In this document: positions 1-6,341 of the stretch, in pieces
How the letters are laid out: each line of letters starts with the position of its first letter
How positions within the stretch are numbered: position 1 is the stretch's first letter
Origin: CAVALG01 sp963656085
Lineage (GTDB): Bacteria; Bacillota; Clostridia; Oscillospirales; Acutalibacteraceae
Reading direction: 5' to 3'
Length of the DNA stretch: 9,759 bases
Assembly (NCBI GenBank): GCA_963656085.1
Contig: CAVKHV010000056.1
Coordinates: 1-9,759 of the forward strand
Translations under genes and position numbers: made by a program
Notes under the pieces: model-generated
The model's input: the letters and a program-made list of their open reading frames with translations, nothing else
Databases searched by the model: none
Told to the model about the DNA's origin: nothing

Positions 1-295
1 TTTTGGTTTTTCTGATGTTGGTTTTACGCAAAGTTGCGGTTTGAATAGGATTGATCACAGCAAGCTTGTAACCGGAATCAAAGAGAAAACAAATAAGGTT
101 TTCGGAATAGATACCGGTGGATTCGAGACCTATGATCAATTGCTCATTCGGGAAAGAAGCAATTTTAGAAACGAGTTTTGCAAATCCGGGTGCGTCGTTA
201 TCAAAAGCAAAGGGTTCAACGAGAACAACGCCGTCCGAATCCGCGACGGCTGCGTAATGTGTGGTTTTGGCTACATCAATACCGACATAAATCAT
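1..295 (-). CDS. IS110-family transposase, N-terminal part (partial)
   Basis: This is the N-terminal 98 codons of an IS110-family (DEDD) transposase/recombinase, the enzyme that excises its element as a circle and inserts it under guidance of a bridge RNA. It starts at the ATG read from 295 to 293 and stays open to the window edge, so the C-terminal serine-containing domain is not visible. Seen directly: the opening MIYVGIDVAK with the first catalytic Asp at residue 7, the GLESTG motif with the catalytic Glu at residue 58, and the INPIQTATLRKTNIRKTK stretch at 81-98, which in this family leads into the next acidic residues. A strong ribosome binding site, GGAGG, lies just upstream at about 303-307 on this strand. 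The element points away from the operon on the right. Family assignment is firm; whether the copy is intact cannot be judged. Confidence 0.93.
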   Translation of the reverse strand, partial: MIYVGIDVAKTTHYAAVADSDGVVLVEPFAFDNDAPGFAKLVSKIASFPNEQLIIGLESTGIYSENLICFLFDSGYKLAVINPIQTATLRKTNIRKTK

Positions 296-299
296 AAAA

Positions 300-481
300 A
301 AGACCTCCGAAAAGATGAGATACACCGCGCCGAGCCACCGGAAATTATCCGCGTAAACTTGCGTGACATAAAGAATCGCAAAAGCGTTCTATCCAGCTAT
401 AAACATTTAGAATAAATCCGTGGCAATACACTCCTTAAAGTCATCAATGTGACAAAAAAACATAAAAAGTCCACGGTGTTC
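300..481 (-). ncRNA. Candidate IS110 bridge RNA (left-end non-coding region)
   Basis: In IS110-group elements the non-coding end upstream of the transposase encodes a structured bridge RNA of roughly 150-200 nt, whose loops pair with donor and target DNA. Here about 190 bases lie between an extended -10 box (488-496) and the transposase start, the right size and place. Structure seen: CCGTGG (476-471) pairs with CCACGG (423-418), enclosing a 47-base loop. Further on, GAACGC and GCGATTC form a six-pair stem with a one-base bulge and a TTTT loop (about 371-388). The ends are estimated from the promoter and the ribosome binding site. Location and size support the call; the guide loops themselves were not matched to any target. 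Confidence 0.4.
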
Positions 482-487
482 TAAACA

Positions 488-496
488 ATTATATCA
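488..496 (-). promoter_or_regulatory. Extended -10 promoter for IS110 left end
   Basis: Read on the minus strand the sequence is TGATATAAT, a perfect consensus -10 hexamer (TATAAT, 493-488) with the TG extension. Transcription would start near 481 and run through the candidate bridge RNA into the transposase. No recognisable -35 box lies at the expected distance (about 511-516 reads GCGCCG on that strand). IS110 elements are known to build a full promoter when the right and left ends join in the circular form, so a left end carrying only the -10 half would fit that scheme. Confidence 0.5.
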
Positions 497-510
497 CAAA
501 TCAGACCCTA

Positions 511-525
511 CGGCGCGGTGCGCCG
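511..525. repeat. GC-rich inverted repeat (CGGCGC-GGT-GCGCCG)
   Basis: A perfect 6-base inverted repeat with a 3-base loop, immediately beside the presumed outer end of the IS110 element and immediately before the longer palindrome at 526-570. The two together look like one palindromic extragenic unit. It is not followed by a T-run, so a simple intrinsic terminator is unlikely. Confidence 0.6.
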
Positions 526-570
526 CATATAAAAAGCTTCAGTCGCTACGCTCCCTCAGCTTTTTATATG
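526..570. repeat. AT-rich 13-bp inverted repeat, REP-like extragenic palindrome
   Basis: CATATAAAAAGCT at 526-538 is the exact reverse complement of AGCTTTTTATATG at 558-570, with a 19-base loop (539-557) containing CGCTACGCTCCCTC. The symmetrical A-tract and T-tract arms could let it work as a weak bidirectional terminator between the IS element and the operon, but the GC core of the stem is only two to three pairs. Its form, compact and wholly intergenic, suggests a dispersed palindromic repeat; copy number in the genome cannot be seen here. Confidence 0.6.
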
Positions 571-600
571 CCTATCTTTGAGGTGAGCGTAAATAATTCA

Positions 601-641
601 GAAAGGGTATGATGTAGCCTTAACTATATCATACAAGTATG
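601..641 (+). promoter_or_regulatory. Ribosome binding site split from its start codon by a hairpin
   Basis: No Shine-Dalgarno sequence lies at normal distance before the ATG at 639 or the one at 645. A good one, GAAAGGG, lies at 601-607. Between them GTATGATGTA (607-616) pairs with TATATCATAC (625-634): ten pairs with one G-U and an 8-base loop. Folding would leave only AAGT between the stem and ATG 639, and about 10 bases to ATG 645. Within the stem's 5' arm is a two-codon ORF, ATG ATG TAG (609-617), which the unfolded site would serve instead. The palindrome could alternatively be a protein operator. Confidence 0.4.
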
Positions 642-2837
642 AATATGAAAAATTTAGCCAAATTCATATCATTGCTTTTAGTATTCACTGTTTTATCGGG
701 CAACTGCATTGCGCTTACCGTCGGCGGCACAGCAGCCGGAACGGGCGCGGTTTCCGCGGCGGCGGAGGTTGACGGGTCCGACGGGGATGAAGGCGCCGTA
801 AAGCTGTCGCTGTATACCGCGGATATGTCAGCCGGCGAATCGGCGGAGGTTAAACTAAGGCTCAGTATTCCGGAAGGGACAGAGGTATACGGGGTGCAGG
901 CAAACCTTGTATACGACTCCGGCAGTTTCACTTCGCCGTCGGATCCGTCCTCAACCGGCAGAATTTCATTTATCCCCGGCTCGTTCAATATAGGCTCGGG
1001 CGAAAAGGAATACACCGCTTTCACTTTAAACGCCAAGACTTCGATAACCGAAGGCTACTATTATGTGTATTTAAATTCAATTAAGATAATAGATGCGGAC
1101 GGGAATGAGATCAAATACAAGGTTGAGAACAGTGCCTGCAAGTTTGCGGTTCACAGCGACGTTAAGCCCGATGTTTATATGACTGTATCGCCCTCAAAAC
1201 TTATGCTTGCAAAGGGCGCTTCGGGGGCGCTCAAGCTGACCGTCACGCCCGAAAACATACTTGATGACGCGCGTAAGGCGGAATGGTATTCCGAAAATGA
1301 AAACATTGCCGTGGTTGACGGTGAGGGCCGTGTTACCGCGGTAGGTGCGGGCGAAGTCAAAATACACATAAAATACGCGCCGAACGAAAGCGGCATATAC
1401 GAGAAGGGCGATTACTGTACCGTAACGGTCTTTGAAGCTTCGCTTTCCTCCGCCGTTATCGAAAGACCTGCCGTAAGGCTTAATTATTTCGTGGGTGAGG
1501 AGGTCGATACATCCGGACTGAAGGTCAGGATATTCCCCGACGCAAAAACCTCGATTTCGGTTACCGAAGGTTTTATAGTATCGCACGAGCCGTTTGACGA
1601 ACCCGGCGAATACACCGTGAATGTAAATTGCAGCGGATATTCGGTAAGTTACGGCGTTACGGTTCACCCCGAAGAAGAAAAGCCGCAGGCGGAATTCAGC
1701 ATATGCTCGCTTCCGGCAAAAGAAGCGTTCACACGTTCCGAACTTTTGGAGGGGCGTTGGCCCGATATTACGGGATTTGCGCTTCAGAATAAGGACGGTA
1801 TCAAGGTATATTTCAACCGCAATGACGCAAGCGGAAAATGGTCGTTCAGTTCAACGGGCGGCAACCTTAAAATCGGGCTTAACAAGGCGCAGGTTATATT
1901 CGGCGGATACACCTACAATTTCAATTTTACTTTAAAAGAGGACGACGCGCCCGAGTCAATATGGGTTAACAGTCCGCCCGCACAGAGTCAGGATTTCGGT
2001 ACGCCGATGAATGAAATGGTACTTTTGGGACTTGACGTCCGCACCGAAACGGGCGAAAAGGTCGACACGGCGGAACTTGTTTTCCCCTCTACCCGTCTTG
2101 ACAAAGCCGAAAATGTCGTTTCTTTCACTTACAAAGGGCTTACGGAATACTTTATCGCGGTGGTTGAAATTCCTCCGCTTGACGCAGCGACCGGCATAAA
2201 GATAGCCCAAAAGCCGCTTAAAACAACCTATTACAGCGACGAAAAGGTGTCGCTTGAAGGGCTTAAAGTCGCCGCCGTTTATAACGGTGCGGTTCTGCAA
2301 TATCTTGACGACTATACGGTGGAAGAACCGCAATACCGCGTCGGCAATAACACGGTAACGGTTCGCCGGGGTGAATTTTCCGCCGAATTTACCGTAACGG
2401 TAAGGTCCGACACGACCCCGATCCCGACCGAGATAACCAGCGATATCTATACGATAAGGGACGGATATATTTACGGTATCGGAATAAATCAAACGGTCGA
2501 AAAGGTGCTTGAAGGTATAAACGAAAAGACCTTTGCGGTCATTAAAGACGCAAACGGCGAGATCTGCGGCGGCAGTACCGTTGCGGCGACCGGGATGAAA
2601 ATATGCCTTATAAACAAGCAGACAGGCGAACAGACGGCGTCGATCACGGTGGTTATTGCCGGCGACCTGAACGGGGACGGGGCAGTAACGGATGAGGACG
2701 TTAAATTAATGAAAAAATATCTTCTCGGCGATATTGAACTTGCCGGCGCGGTGCTGTCGGCTGCCGATTTCGATATGAACGGCGAAGCCGATATATCCGA
2801 CCTTATGTATATGCGCGACCTTGCCGCAAAGGCTTAA
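639..2837 (+). CDS. Secreted multidomain scaffold-type protein with cohesin-like, Ig-like and dockerin domains
   Basis: This is a 732-residue exported protein, likely an adaptor in a cellulosome-like or other extracellular complex. Residues 3-30 form a signal peptide (basic start, then a hydrophobic stretch around 9-27). Residues 53-172 resemble a cohesin-type beta sandwich, with the motif YGVQANLVYDSGSF at 84-97. Residues 178-265 are a Big2-type Ig-like domain (AEWYSENENIAVVDGEGRVTAVGAG). Further Ig-like Big3-type repeats lie at about 272-343, 437-510 and 514-589, each with a GLKV- or GLDV-like strand. A domain common just before dockerins spans about 600-673 (YTIRDGYIYGI). A type I dockerin closes the protein at 675-732, with two Ca-binding loops, D676-N678-D680-D687 and D710-D712-N714-D721. 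Start: ATG 639 or ATG 645, see the hairpin entry. It is the first gene of the cluster. The dockerin is clear; the cohesin call is moderate. Confidence 0.82.
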   Translation: MNMKNLAKFISLLLVFTVLSGNCIALTVGGTAAGTGAVSAAAEVDGSDGDEGAVKLSLYTADMSAGESAEVKLRLSIPEGTEVYGVQANLVYDSGSFTSPSDPSSTGRISFIPGSFNIGSGEKEYTAFTLNAKTSITEGYYYVYLNSIKIIDADGNEIKYKVENSACKFAVHSDVKPDVYMTVSPSKLMLAKGASGALKLTVTPENILDDARKAEWYSENENIAVVDGEGRVTAVGAGEVKIHIKYAPNESGIYEKGDYCTVTVFEASLSSAVIERPAVRLNYFVGEEVDTSGLKVRIFPDAKTSISVTEGFIVSHEPFDEPGEYTVNVNCSGYSVSYGVTVHPEEEKPQAEFSICSLPAKEAFTRSELLEGRWPDITGFALQNKDGIKVYFNRNDASGKWSFSSTGGNLKIGLNKAQVIFGGYTYNFNFTLKEDDAPESIWVNSPPAQSQDFGTPMNEMVLLGLDVRTETGEKVDTAELVFPSTRLDKAENVVSFTYKGLTEYFIAVVEIPPLDAATGIKIAQKPLKTTYYSDEKVSLEGLKVAAVYNGAVLQYLDDYTVEEPQYRVGNNTVTVRRGEFSAEFTVTVRSDTTPIPTEITSDIYTIRDGYIYGIGINQTVEKVLEGINEKTFAVIKDANGEICGGSTVAATGMKICLINKQTGEQTASITVVIAGDLNGDGAVTDEDVKLMKKYLLGDIELAGAVLSAADFDMNGEADISDLMYMRDLAAKA

Positions 2838-2869
2838 AATTTTAACTCATTTATTATGGGGGTGCTTGT

Positions 2870-4216
2870 TTGATTAAAAGATCAGTTGCTGCCGCAGTGT
2901 CTTTAATACTTATTCTTTCAATATGCCTCGGTTTTGCGGCAAGCGCGGAAACATCCGGCGGCTTCGCTCAATCGGTCATTAATGTCGAAAAGGGCAAATC
3001 CGCGTCGGCTGAGTATACCGTAAAATCCGCTTCCCCAATAATTGAAATATATATCAATAAAATCACTCCGTCGTCCGCGTCGGTACAGTGTACCGGTGTT
3101 TCCGCACCATCGGGATGGACGGTGAAAAACAATTCGGTAAAACCGGCAAAATCGGGTGCGAAAGAGGTTGCGCTTAAATTTGAATTCAACATATCGGGTG
3201 ACGCGCCTTCGGGCGAAACGGTAACCGTAGACACGGTTGCCACCGTTTCATCCGAAACCGAAAAGGACTGCAGATTAAACGCCGCCGTATCAATTAAAAT
3301 TCCTGCCGATGCGGCAGCCGCAGCGAACGAAAATGAACCGCAGCCGTCCCTGCTTTCTTCATTAAGTGTTGAAAACGGTACGCTTTCGCCCGCATTTTCG
3401 CCGAATAATTTTATTTATTCGGTTAAAGTACCGTATGAGGTAACAAACCTTGCCGTCACGGCGATAAGCGATGATAAATCGGCAAAAATAACGGTTGAGA
3501 ACACCGAACTTGCCGAAAACGGGGTGACGGCGGTAATCGTAACCGTTATATCCGCCGCAGGCAGGCAGGTCTACAGGATAAACGCCGTACGCGAGGCAAG
3601 AATACAAAGCGGCAACACCAATCTCACCGCCCTCACGGTTGAGGGGTATGTGCTTTCGCCGCCCTTTTCAAACGACGTTACCGAATATGTTGTCTGGGTG
3701 CCATTTGAAACCGAGAGCGTTAATGTTACCGCAACCGTCGAGGATTCCTTGGCGGCTGTTGATGTGAAAGTTCCCGAAACGCTTAAAGCCGGCGAATATA
3801 ACGATGCTGCCGTGTCCGTAACGGCTGAAAACGGCGGCAAAAAAGAATTTACGGTGCATATAAAGCGTGCCGCCGAGGGCGAGGGGTTCGGTGAAACCGA
3901 TAAAAAATCCGAAAACGGCACAAAAAAAGAAAATACCGTAACGGCGAAGGATACTGCCGGCAGCGGCAACGTACGCCTGCGCTACGCAATAATCGGCTTT
4001 GCCGCAGGCATTGTTTTAAGCACAGCGGCGGTATTTGCCGTAAAATCGGGGCTGTTTGCCAAAGCAGCGGCTGCCATTACGAAAAAGGAATTTCCGCAAA
4101 CCGTTGACGAAGATGTTACCTTTACCGACGGTGACGGTTCGATAGCCGATACCGATACGATTGACGGCGGCACGGCTGATGGCGGAGATACCGAACGGGA
4201 TTCCGAAAAATCGTAA
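2870..4216 (+). CDS. Membrane-anchored surface protein with two cadherin-like beta-sandwich domains
   Basis: A 448-residue exported protein held in the membrane by a C-terminal helix. It starts at TTG 2870, behind a strong GGGGGTG site at 2858-2864; the nearby ATG at 2856 meets a stop after five codons. Residues 1-26 are a signal peptide ending in ASA. Residues 33-145 form an unassigned beta-rich domain of Ig or cohesin-like look. Two copies of the cadherin-like beta-sandwich domain (PF12733 type) follow at about 160-243 and 250-333; each opens with the family pattern, LSSLSVENGTLSPAFSPN and LTALTVEGYVLSPPFSND. A charged linker (335-365) leads to one transmembrane helix at 371-391, then a 57-residue acidic, Asp/Gly-rich tail that should lie in the cytoplasm. 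It sits 32 bases after the dockerin gene and may display or bind that protein; no binding is shown by sequence. Confidence 0.8.
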   Translation: MIKRSVAAAVSLILILSICLGFAASAETSGGFAQSVINVEKGKSASAEYTVKSASPIIEIYINKITPSSASVQCTGVSAPSGWTVKNNSVKPAKSGAKEVALKFEFNISGDAPSGETVTVDTVATVSSETEKDCRLNAAVSIKIPADAAAAANENEPQPSLLSSLSVENGTLSPAFSPNNFIYSVKVPYEVTNLAVTAISDDKSAKITVENTELAENGVTAVIVTVISAAGRQVYRINAVREARIQSGNTNLTALTVEGYVLSPPFSNDVTEYVVWVPFETESVNVTATVEDSLAAVDVKVPETLKAGEYNDAAVSVTAENGGKKEFTVHIKRAAEGEGFGETDKKSENGTKKENTVTAKDTAGSGNVRLRYAIIGFAAGIVLSTAAVFAVKSGLFAKAAAAITKKEFPQTVDEDVTFTDGDGSIADTDTIDGGTADGGDTERDSEKS

Positions 4217-4236
4217 AATTATAAGAGGGATGAAGA

Positions 4237-5148
4237 ATGAAAAAACGATTGCTTTTTATAATGAATCCGGCATCCGGTCAGCGCAAGGGCGCAAAAGCAC
4301 TTGCCGACATACTGTCGGTCTTTTCGGAAGCGGATTGTGAAACCGTGTGTTATATGACGCGCGGCAGGGCGGACGCTACCGCCTTAGCGCAAAGCGAAGC
4401 GAAAAATGCCGACGCGGTGGTGTGCGCCGGGGGTGACGGCACGCTTAACGAGGTTATAACCGGGCTTTTAAGGGCGGGAGTTGACAGACCGATAGGCTAT
4501 ATCCCCTGCGGCAGCACAAACGATTTTGCAAGCACGCTCGGGCTGCCTAAAAATCTTAAAAAAGCAGCAGAGGCAGCCATTGACGGAGAGCCGCGCCGAT
4601 TGGACGCAGGCCGCTTCGGGGACAGGTACTTTTCATATGTAGCCTCTTTCGGCGCGTTTACAAAGGTGTCCTACGCGACGTCGCAAACCGTTAAAAACGC
4701 ATTGGGGCATCTGGCGTATGTTTTAAGCGGAATAAAAGATATTCCCAACATCAAGGCGGTACACGCGCGCTTTGTGATCGACGGCGAAACATTTGAGGAT
4801 GATTATATATTCGGCGCGGTCAGCAATTCCACATCACTCGGCGGAATTTTCACTCTGCCCGAAAAAGATGTGAGTTTGGATGACGGAATGCTTGAAGTTA
4901 TGCTTATAAAATCGCCCAAAAATGCCGCCGAACTCAGCCACCTGCTGGTTGCGATAACTAATAAAAATTATAAAGAAAATAAGATGGTTACATTTTTAAG
5001 CGCAAAAAAAATCGAGGTGCACACGGATGAGCCGCTGCCCTGGACGCTTGACGGTGAATATGGGGACGAGCAGACCGATATAACGATAGAAAACGTGCCG
5101 CACGCCTTTGCGCTTATGGCACCGAAAACCGAGGGGGAGAACGATTGA
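4237..5148 (+). CDS. Diacylglycerol kinase-family lipid kinase (DagK/YegS type)
   Basis: This 303-residue cytosolic enzyme belongs to the DAGK catalytic-domain family, which transfers phosphate from ATP to diacylglycerol or a related lipid and so feeds phosphatidic acid back into membrane synthesis. Seen directly: MNPASGQRKG at 9-18, the nucleotide-binding GGDGTLNEV at 65-73, PCGSTNDFAS at 90-99, and in the C-terminal beta domain DDGMLEVML at 215-223 and WTLDGEYGDE at 269-278. Length and motif order match soluble bacterial DgkB/YegS proteins, so the gene looks complete. ATG 4237 follows an AAGAGGG site with normal spacing. Its stop overlaps the next start by four bases. The family includes diacylglycerol, undecaprenol-like and sphingosine-type substrates, so the exact lipid is not certain. 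Confidence 0.92.
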   Translation: MKKRLLFIMNPASGQRKGAKALADILSVFSEADCETVCYMTRGRADATALAQSEAKNADAVVCAGGDGTLNEVITGLLRAGVDRPIGYIPCGSTNDFASTLGLPKNLKKAAEAAIDGEPRRLDAGRFGDRYFSYVASFGAFTKVSYATSQTVKNALGHLAYVLSGIKDIPNIKAVHARFVIDGETFEDDYIFGAVSNSTSLGGIFTLPEKDVSLDDGMLEVMLIKSPKNAAELSHLLVAITNKNYKENKMVTFLSAKKIEVHTDEPLPWTLDGEYGDEQTDITIENVPHAFALMAPKTEGEND

Positions 5149-5840
5149 AACCGATAGCGATAATAGCGGCGGTAGACGAAGAGGTCGCTGCCGTTGCAGA
5201 AATTATGTGCGGCAAAACCGAAATTTCGGGAATAGGCAAAAACTTTATATCCGGCAGTATAAACGATCGTGACTGCATACTGGCGCAAAGCGGCGTGGGC
5301 AAGGTCAACGCAGCGGCGACGGCACAGTTTATTATAGACCGTTTCAGCCCTGCCGCGGTTATAAATACCGGCTCTGCCGGCAGCGTGAGCGAGAGTCTTG
5401 ACTACGGTGACATTGTGGTATCCTCCGCCTGCGTTCAGTACGATTTTGACCTGACCGCATTCGGCAGAGAAAAGGGATACATAACCGATATCGGTAAATT
5501 AATACCTGCGGACGGGCATCTTGCGGACGTTATGCTTACCGCCTGTTCGGACGAGGGCGGCGAATTCCGACTGCATAAAGGCATAATTGCGTCGGCAGAC
5601 CGATTTGTGTCTTCGGCGGACGAAAAACGCGCAATAGCCGAAGAATTCGGCGCGCTGTGCTGCGAAATGGAGGGCGGTGCGGTTGCCCAGATATGTGCGC
5701 TTAACGCCATTCCGTTTGTAATAGTCCGCTCGATAAGCGATACACTGGGCGGAAACATTGCCGAAAGTTGGGAAAAATATTTGGAATTTGCGTCGGCAAG
5801 ATGTGCGCGCACACTGCGCGCCGCGATTCCCGAAATATAA
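5145..5840 (+). CDS. mtnN: 5'-methylthioadenosine/S-adenosylhomocysteine nucleosidase
   Basis: This 231-residue cytosolic enzyme cleaves adenine from methylthioadenosine and S-adenosylhomocysteine, clearing by-products of polyamine synthesis and methylation and, in bacteria with LuxS, supplying S-ribosylhomocysteine. The fold is that of nucleoside phosphorylases. Residues expected for catalysis are present: Glu12 in AAVDEEV, Glu176 in CCEMEGGA (the E. coli Glu174 position), and Asp199 in RSISDTLGG. INTGSAGS at 74-81 is the typical glycine-rich phosphorylase-family motif. Length is normal for the family. The start is TTG 5145, overlapping the previous stop as TTGA, behind GAGGGGGAG; this implies translational coupling to the lipid kinase. 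No luxS is in the window. Confidence 0.93.
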   Translation: MKPIAIIAAVDEEVAAVAEIMCGKTEISGIGKNFISGSINDRDCILAQSGVGKVNAAATAQFIIDRFSPAAVINTGSAGSVSESLDYGDIVVSSACVQYDFDLTAFGREKGYITDIGKLIPADGHLADVMLTACSDEGGEFRLHKGIIASADRFVSSADEKRAIAEEFGALCCEMEGGAVAQICALNAIPFVIVRSISDTLGGNIAESWEKYLEFASARCARTLRAAIPEI

Positions 5841-5864
5841 AATAAATAAAAAAGGGTGTTTGTT

Positions 5865-6326
5865 ATGAGGAAGCTTTTTAATGAATTTAAGGAGTTTGCG
5901 ATAAAGGGCAACGCAATGAACCTCGCCGTCGGCGTTATTATAGGCGCGGCGTTTCAGGGCATTGTCAATTCACTTACGAACGATATTATTTCCCCCATTA
6001 TCGGCCTGTTTGCCGACACCGATTTTTCAGAGTGGCAGTGGGTCATAAAGACCGGTGCGGACGGAACGCAGGTTGCCGTAAAGTACGGTTCGTTCATTAC
6101 CGCAGTGATAAATTTCTTTATTATGGCAATGGTAATTTTCCTGTTTGTTAAATTCCTTAACCACTTGTCGTCCTTTGACCCGCTTAAACTTAAAAATGGC
6201 GAGCCTGAACCCGAACCCACCGTTAAAAAGTGCCCGTTCTGCCAAAGCGAGATCGATATTAAAGCCACACGCTGCCCGCACTGTACTTCACTGTTAGAAG
6301 AAGCGGAAGCCGTCAAGGCGGAATAA
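5865..6326 (+). CDS. mscL: Large-conductance mechanosensitive channel MscL with C-terminal zinc ribbon
   Basis: MscL forms a homopentamer in the inner membrane and opens under membrane tension to release solutes during osmotic downshock. The N-terminal half is classic: amphipathic FNEFKEFAIKGNAMNLAVGV at 5-24 running into pore helix TM1 (about 17-45, with GVIIGAAF), a short periplasmic loop at about 50-75, and TM2 at 76-98. After the usual cytoplasmic segment (FDPLKLK) a Pro/Glu linker leads to CPFCQSEIDIKATRCPHC at 123-140, a four-cysteine zinc ribbon absent from E. coli MscL. I place the start at ATG 5865, eight bases after AAAAAGGG, rather than the in-frame GTG at 5856, which overlaps that site. 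The protein is then 153 residues. It follows mtnN by 24 bases. Confidence 0.95.
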   Translation: MRKLFNEFKEFAIKGNAMNLAVGVIIGAAFQGIVNSLTNDIISPIIGLFADTDFSEWQWVIKTGADGTQVAVKYGSFITAVINFFIMAMVIFLFVKFLNHLSSFDPLKLKNGEPEPEPTVKKCPFCQSEIDIKATRCPHCTSLLEEAEAVKAE

Positions 6327-6341
6327 AGGAGATTTATATTT

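Noticed and set aside
41..415. Plus-strand ORF of 124 codons
   Set aside because: It lies mostly antisense to the well-supported IS110 N-terminus, has no ribosome binding site and resembles no family I know.
571..638. Sigma-A promoter for the operon
   Set aside because: TTGAGG at 578-583 has no -10 box at a proper distance, and the TATA-like bases at 625-632 belong to the hairpin and have no matching -35.
1194..2492. Long minus-strand ORFs inside the dockerin gene
   Set aside because: They are frame shadows of the sense gene, whose domains and signal peptide are clear; the shadow proteins are Arg/Tyr/Phe-rich with no motif.
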